A model generated the notes under the pieces. That model was not told where the DNA came from, made no database searches, and saw only the letters and a list, made by a program, of their open reading frames with translations. Shown piece by piece: positions 47,088 through 50,896 of a DNA stretch of 50,896 bases. The position numbers and the translations under genes are program-made. Positions within the stretch are counted from its first letter, which is position 1. Every line of letters starts with the position of its first letter. This DNA is from Comamonadaceae bacterium (GTDB lineage Bacteria; Pseudomonadota; Gammaproteobacteria; Burkholderiales; Rhodocyclaceae): positions 1 to 50,896 of the forward strand of contig JANLJE010000030.1 in assembly GCA_029255645.1 (NCBI GenBank). Direction: 5' to 3'.

Positions 47088-48956
47088 TTACCGCCCCCGT
47101 AAAAACAGGTTGTCCAGATCTTCCAAGGCGAGTTCGGTCCAGGTGGGGCGGCCGTGGTTGCACTGGCCGGCCCGCTCGGTGTCTTCCATCTGACGCAGCA
47201 GGGCGTTCATTTCCGGCAGGCTGAGCTGGCGCCGGGCGCGCACGGCGCCGTGACAGGCCATGGTGGCCAGCAGTTCGTTCTGGCGGGCGGTGACGAGCTG
47301 GGAAAAGCCGTGTTCCTGCAGTTCCGCCAGCAGGGCCCGGGCCAGGGCGATCGGGTCACCGGCCTGGAGCAGGCTGGGCACGGCCCTGAGCGCCAGTAGG
47401 CCGGGGCCGGCCAGGCTGATGTCGAAACCCAGGTCGGTCAGTGCCTCTCCGTGCTCTTCCACGGCGGCCACTTCCAGGGGCTGGGCGCTGAAGACGGCGG
47501 GGATCAACAGGGCCTGGCGGCTGATCTGGCGTTGTTCCAGGGCGGTTTTGAGCCGTTCATAGAGGATGCGTTCGTGGGCGGCGTGCATGTCCACCAGCAC
47601 CAGGCCCCTGGCGTTCTGGGCCAGGATGTAGATGCCGTGCAACTGGGCCAGGGCGTAGCCCAGGGGTGGGGCGCTGTCGCTGGGCACGGGCGGCAGGCCG
47701 GGGCTGAAGCGAGGCGAGGTCTGGCCAGCGCCCGGGCCGGACAGGCCGGAGGGCGCGACTGGCCGGGCGCTTTGAGCGAAGGCCAGGTAGGCGGAGGTGG
47801 CGGGTTCCTGCATGCCCAGTCCGGGTTGGTGGCGCGGCATGGGCGGGCTGCCGTGGGAGCTGTAACGCGCCAGGCTGACCGGGGCCGGGGGGGTGGGAAT
47901 GAGCGCGGCAGAGGCCGCCGGGGCGGCGCCGGTTTCCCCGGTTGCGCTATGGATGGCGGTGGCCAGGGTGCGCTGCACGCAGTGGAAGACGAACTGGTGC
48001 ACGGCGCGGGCATCCCGGAAGCGCACTTCGGTCTTGGCCGGATGCACATTCACATCCACGGCGCAAGGGTCGATGGCCAGGAACAGGCACAGGCTGGGCT
48101 GGCGGCTGCCGTGCAGCACGTCCCGGTAGGCTTCGCGCAGGGCGTGGCCGATCACCTTGTCGCGCACGAAGCGGCCATTGACGAAGGTGTATTGGGCGTC
48201 CTTGGCCTGGCTGGCCCAGGTGGGGTCGATGATCAGGCCGGCGAGCGCAAGGGGGCCGGCCGCGACGTTGACGGAACGGGCCTGGCCGACGAATTCCTCA
48301 CCAAGGATGGCGCGTATCCGCTGTTCCAGATTGGCCCGGGGCAGTTGCAGGCTGGTGCGGCCGTTGTGGGTCAGGGTGAAGGCCACGTCCGGATGAGCCA
48401 GGGCGATGCGCTTGAAATATTCGGCGCAATGGCTAAATTCGGTGCCTTCGGACTTGAGGAATTTGCGCCGGGCCGGGGTGTTGTAATACAGGTCGCGCAT
48501 TTCCACCACGGTGCCGGCCATCAGGGCGGCAGGCTCGGGCTCGGCGCCGGATCCGGCCCCGAGTTTCCAGGCGTGGTCGCTACCCCGGGCCCGGCTGGTG
48601 AGGCTGAGGCGGGCCACGGAGGCCACCGAGGCCAGGGCTTCACCGCGAAATCCCAGGCTGGTCACGCCTTCCAGATCAGCCAGGGAGCCGATCTTGGAGG
48701 TGGCGTGGCGGGTCAGGGCCAGGGCCAGGTCTTCCCGGGCAATGCCGCAGCCGTCATCGGTGATGCGGATCAGTTTCACCCCCCCTTCTTCCAGGTGCAC
48801 CTGAATCGCCGTGCTGCCGGCATCCAGGGCGTTTTCCAATAGTTCCTTCAGGACCGAGGCGGGGCGTTCCACCACTTCACCGGCGGCAATCTGGCTGATC
48901 AGCAGGTCGGGGAGCGCGTGGATGCGGGGCAGGGGGCGGGAGGGGCTTTCGGGCAT
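47088..48956 (-). CDS. mutL: DNA mismatch repair protein MutL
   Basis: MutL couples MutS recognition to strand removal. The 622-residue product has the GHKL ATPase motifs ENALDA (41-46), DDGCGI, TRHATSK and GFRGEALASVASV, then a Pro/Ala-rich linker and a C-terminal dimerisation domain. The latter keeps the endonuclease motif DMHAAHERILYE (456-467), ACHGAVRA and QCNHGRPT. This marks the nicking type of MutL, used where no MutH exists, unlike E. coli. ATG 48956 is chosen by family start; the open frame continues upstream into dedA antisense. Confidence 0.96.
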   Translation of the reverse strand: MPESPSRPLPRIHALPDLLISQIAAGEVVERPASVLKELLENALDAGSTAIQVHLEEGGVKLIRITDDGCGIAREDLALALTRHATSKIGSLADLEGVTSLGFRGEALASVASVARLSLTSRARGSDHAWKLGAGSGAEPEPAALMAGTVVEMRDLYYNTPARRKFLKSEGTEFSHCAEYFKRIALAHPDVAFTLTHNGRTSLQLPRANLEQRIRAILGEEFVGQARSVNVAAGPLALAGLIIDPTWASQAKDAQYTFVNGRFVRDKVIGHALREAYRDVLHGSRQPSLCLFLAIDPCAVDVNVHPAKTEVRFRDARAVHQFVFHCVQRTLATAIHSATGETGAAPAASAALIPTPPAPVSLARYSSHGSPPMPRHQPGLGMQEPATSAYLAFAQSARPVAPSGLSGPGAGQTSPRFSPGLPPVPSDSAPPLGYALAQLHGIYILAQNARGLVLVDMHAAHERILYERLKTALEQRQISRQALLIPAVFSAQPLEVAAVEEHGEALTDLGFDISLAGPGLLALRAVPSLLQAGDPIALARALLAELQEHGFSQLVTARQNELLATMACHGAVRARRQLSLPEMNALLRQMEDTERAGQCNHGRPTWTELALEDLDNLFLRGR

Positions 48957-49007
48957 GGGCAGATTATACCTTGGGGTAGAATGCTGGTTTTCATACCCGG
49001 GTCTGTC

Positions 49008-49658
49008 ATGGAATTCATCACCCAGTTCATCGATATCGTCCTGCATCTGGACACACATCTGGCGGTCTTGATGGGGCAGTATGGCGGGTGGATCTACGCC
49101 ATCCTCTTTTTCTGCATCTTTGCCGAAACGGGTTTCGTGGTGACGCCCTTCCTGCCTGGCGATTCCCTGCTGTTCGTGGCCGGTGCCCTGGCGGCCCTGG
49201 GCGGCATGGATATCTGGATTCTGGTGGGGATGCTTTCCCTGGCGGCGGTGCTGGGCAATTTGCTGAATTACCAGATTGGCCGTTATCTCGGCCCCAAGGT
49301 GTTTCAGTGGGAGAATTCCCGCCTCTTCAACAAGGCGGCGCTGCTGAAGACCCATATTTTTTATGAGCAGCATGGCGGCAAGACCCTGGTGCTGTCCCGC
49401 TTTTTGCCCTTGTTCCGTACCTTTGCGCCCTTTGTGGCGGGCATCGGCGGCATGCCTTATGGCCGGTTTGCTGTCTTTAACCTGGCCGGGGGCCTGGGCT
49501 GGGTGTTTTCCCTGTGTTTTGCCGGTTACTGGTTTGGCAACCTGCCCTGGATCCGCCAGAATCTTTCGCTGGTGATCGTCGCCATCATCGCGATTTCCCT
49601 GTTGCCGGCGCTGATTGCTTATCTGAAACACAGCAAGGCGTCATGCGGCGCGACCTGA
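49008..49658 (+). CDS. DedA family membrane protein
   Basis: DedA proteins are inner-membrane proteins of the VTT/SNARE-associated fold, linked to lipid carrier recycling and membrane homeostasis. The 216-residue product has FCIFAETGFVVTPFLPGDSLLF, GNLLNYQIGRYLGPKVF and the conserved LSRFLPLFRTFAPFVAGIG, with the two key arginines. ATG 49008 gives the family start (MEFITQFIDIVLHLD); ATG 48981 is an alternative. It is divergent from mutL, and a 68-residue ORF overlaps its end. Confidence 0.94.
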   Translation: MEFITQFIDIVLHLDTHLAVLMGQYGGWIYAILFFCIFAETGFVVTPFLPGDSLLFVAGALAALGGMDIWILVGMLSLAAVLGNLLNYQIGRYLGPKVFQWENSRLFNKAALLKTHIFYEQHGGKTLVLSRFLPLFRTFAPFVAGIGGMPYGRFAVFNLAGGLGWVFSLCFAGYWFGNLPWIRQNLSLVIVAIIAISLLPALIAYLKHSKASCGAT

Positions 49659-49849
49659 TCCATGAACCGGGCGGGCGGCATCGCCATCTGGCGGTCGAAC
49701 GCGGGTTGGGCCGGGTCATCGGCCGGCTTGATTTTCTGGCCCATATTTTTCTGGCCCATATCGTGGCGGACGAGAATGGGCGGGCGGTGCGTCGCGCCCC
49801 CCATGCCCTGGCCGCCTCCTTTTGCTTGCCGGTGGGGTTGTTGAAATGA
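49643..49849 (+). CDS. Small protein of 68 residues coupled to dedA and purN
   Basis: The frame starts 16 bases before the dedA stop and ends by an ATGA overlap with purN, an arrangement typical of real coupled genes. The product is Arg/His-rich (MRRDLIHEPGGRHRHLAVER) with a hydrophobic middle LGRVIGRLDFLAHIFLAHIV, which holds a perfect LAHI duplication made by a 15-bp tandem repeat. No family recognised. It could be a small conserved protein or a spacer frame under translational coupling. Confidence 0.55.
   Translation: MRRDLIHEPGGRHRHLAVERGLGRVIGRLDFLAHIFLAHIVADENGRAVRRAPHALAASFCLPVGLLK
49731..49760. repeat. 15-bp tandem duplication inside the 68-residue ORF
   Basis: The unit (A/T)TTTTCTGGCCCATA lies at 49731-49745 and 49746-49760 with one mismatch. 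It encodes FLAHI twice and keeps the frame. Confidence 0.9.
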
Positions 49850-50493
49850 AGCGCATCGTCATCCTGATTTCCGGGCGTGGCAGCAATATGGAGGCCATGA
49901 TCCGGGCCCGGGACCGGGGCGAGTTGCCGGGTCTGGAAATCGCCGCCGTGTTGGCCAACCGGCCTGATGCCCGGGGGCTGGAGACGGCGGCGGCGGCCGG
50001 CATCGCCACCCAGGTGCTGGATCACAAGGCCTTTGCCGACCGCGAGGCTTTCGATGCCGCCCTGGGCGAGGCCATCGACGGGTTTCAAGCCGATCTGGTG
50101 GTGCTGGCGGGCTTCATGCGCGTGCTCACCGCAGGTTTCGTGCGCCGCTTCGAGGGGCGTCTGCTCAATATCCATCCTTCCTTGCTGCCGGCCTTTCCCG
50201 GCTTGCATACCCATCAGCGGGCGCTGGACGAAGGGGTACGCATCCACGGCTGCACCGTGCATTTCGTGACCCCGGCCCTGGACCATGGCCCGGTGGTGAT
50301 CCAGGCGGCTGTGCCGGTACTGGAGGGCGACGACGAAGCCGCCCTGGCGGCCCGGGTACTGGCCCAGGAGCATGTGATTTATCCCCGCGCCGTGCGCTGG
50401 TTTGTGGAAGGGCGGCTGCATCTGGAAAACGGCCGGGTGCGGGTGGATGGCCAGCAGCAGGACGGCACGCTGCAGGCCCCTCTGCTGGCCTGA
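49846..50493 (+). CDS. purN: Phosphoribosylglycinamide formyltransferase
   Basis: PurN transfers a formyl group from 10-formyl-THF to GAR in purine synthesis. The 215-residue product has ILISGRGSNMEAMIRA, the DLVVLAGFMRVLTAGF core, NIHPSLLPAFPG with catalytic Asn and His, and CTVHFVTPALDHGPVVIQ with the catalytic Asp. ATG 49846 is fixed by the ATGA overlap with the small ORF; an upstream in-frame ATG at 49822 is less likely. Its stop overlaps the next start by one base. Confidence 0.96.
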   Translation: MKRIVILISGRGSNMEAMIRARDRGELPGLEIAAVLANRPDARGLETAAAAGIATQVLDHKAFADREAFDAALGEAIDGFQADLVVLAGFMRVLTAGFVRRFEGRLLNIHPSLLPAFPGLHTHQRALDEGVRIHGCTVHFVTPALDHGPVVIQAAVPVLEGDDEAALAARVLAQEHVIYPRAVRWFVEGRLHLENGRVRVDGQQQDGTLQAPLLA

Positions 50494-50896
50494 TGCCCCG
50501 GGTTCTGGTCGCGGCCCTGGCCGTTTCCCTGCTCTTGCACGGGGTCATCCTGTGGCTCACGGTGGCAGACCTGGCGCCTCTGATTGAGCCCAGGGCAAGT
50601 CCGCCGCTCCAGGCGACGCTGATGCCTTCCGCTGCGCTAGCCCGGAAGAAAATCCCGCCCTTGCCGGCGCCGGGCGTAGGCAAGAAGTCCAGGAACAAGG
50701 CGGCTCCCTCGCGGCCAGTGCAAGCCAGCACAGCGCCGAAGGTCGTGCGCATGGAGTCGCTCCCCCAGCCCCCGCTGGTGGCGGACCCTGGGCCGGCGGG
50801 GCCGGAACAAACCGGAACTGAAGCGGCGGGGCCGGAACAAGCCGGAACTGAAGCGGCGGGGCCGGAACAAGCCGGAACTGAAGCGGCGGGGCCGGA
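50493..50896 (+). CDS. Partial TonB-like, proline-rich membrane-anchored protein (N-terminus)
   Basis: The frame starts at ATG 50493, one base into the purN stop, and runs off the window with no stop (134 codons). It has a short signal-anchor (VLVAALAVSLLLHGVILWLTV) with the SLLLHG pattern of TonB-type proteins, then a Lys/Pro/Ala-rich linker and three copies of the 10-residue unit AGPEQAGTEA. I recall DUF3108 proteins after purN in relatives; the C-terminal domain needed to decide is outside the window. Confidence 0.75.
   Translation, partial: MPRVLVAALAVSLLLHGVILWLTVADLAPLIEPRASPPLQATLMPSAALARKKIPPLPAPGVGKKSRNKAAPSRPVQASTAPKVVRMESLPQPPLVADPGPAGPEQTGTEAAGPEQAGTEAAGPEQAGTEAAGP
50796..50896. 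repeat. Tandem array, 30-bp unit, 3.4 copies, at the window end
   Basis: Copies start at 50796, 50826, 50856 and 50886 (cut by the window edge) and differ by one base (ACC or GCC in the middle). They encode AGPEQAGTEA in the periplasmic linker of the TonB-like protein. More copies may follow outside the window. Confidence 0.95.

Noticed and set aside
48957-49631. N-terminal extension of mutL to 847 residues
   Set aside because: The extra 225 residues are antisense to dedA, and MutL proteins start just before the IAAGEVVERP segment as at 48956.

Overview
The window is a 50.9 kb piece of a GC-rich betaproteobacterial chromosome. Gene content and order point to the Rhodocyclales (Azospira, Dechloromonas or Azoarcus-like). 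The clearest markers are the run ndk-rlmN-pilW-rodZ-ispG-hisS-yfgM-bamB-der-hfq-hflX-hflK-hflC-DUF2065-hisZ-purA, petABC next to sspAB, accA-tilS, and a MutL that keeps the endonuclease motif. The lineage call is inferred from synteny recalled from memory, not from a search. No rRNA, prophage, IS element or CRISPR array is visible.

Layout. 1-2.8 kb: 4.5S SRP RNA, then dnaX, ebfC and recR. 2.8-6.7 kb: petABC (cytochrome bc1) and sspA-sspB, each block ending in a hairpin. 6.7-8.2 kb: ybiB and a short cbiX-type chelatase. 8.2-11.3 kb, minus strand: tRNA-Arg(CCT) followed by a copper-handling set (a repeat-bearing DUF2946-like exported protein, a PCu(A)C chaperone, SCO1), an unrecognised 55-residue ORF, a spermidine-synthase-like protein and an 88-residue protein. 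11.4-19.3 kb: uup, nhaR, a BI-1/YccA protein, an HDOD protein, an MBL hydrolase, accA and tilS. 19.7-26.5 kb: a DctPQM TRAP transporter followed directly by fixABCX, which moves electrons from NADH to quinone and to low-potential ferredoxin or flavodoxin, in many diazotrophs for nitrogenase. 26.8-42.3 kb: the long housekeeping run, with many ATGA stop-start overlaps. 42.3-45.3 kb, minus strand: thyA-pgi-folA. 45.4-50.9 kb: a 512-residue unknown, mutL (minus), dedA, a coupled 68-residue ORF, purN, and the start of a TonB-like protein that runs off the window.

The most unusual feature is the number of short, nearly perfect head-to-tail repeats (unit 11-30 bp, 2 to 7 copies) with unrelated unit sequences. 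They lie in spacers and at gene ends (11.0, 13.3, 19.5, 19.6, 22.7, 26.6 and 46.9 kb) and, with units divisible by three, inside reading frames (29.8, 49.7 and 50.8 kb). They look like recent local tandem duplications rather than a dispersed repeat family.

No wholly new defence or mobile system could be supported. The best candidates for new biology are the tRNA-linked copper cluster with its repeat protein, the TRAP-fixABCX pairing with a hairpin between dctP and dctQ, two small coupled ORFs, and the repeat phenomenon itself. Where an upstream in-frame extension exists, starts were chosen by ribosome binding site and family start.
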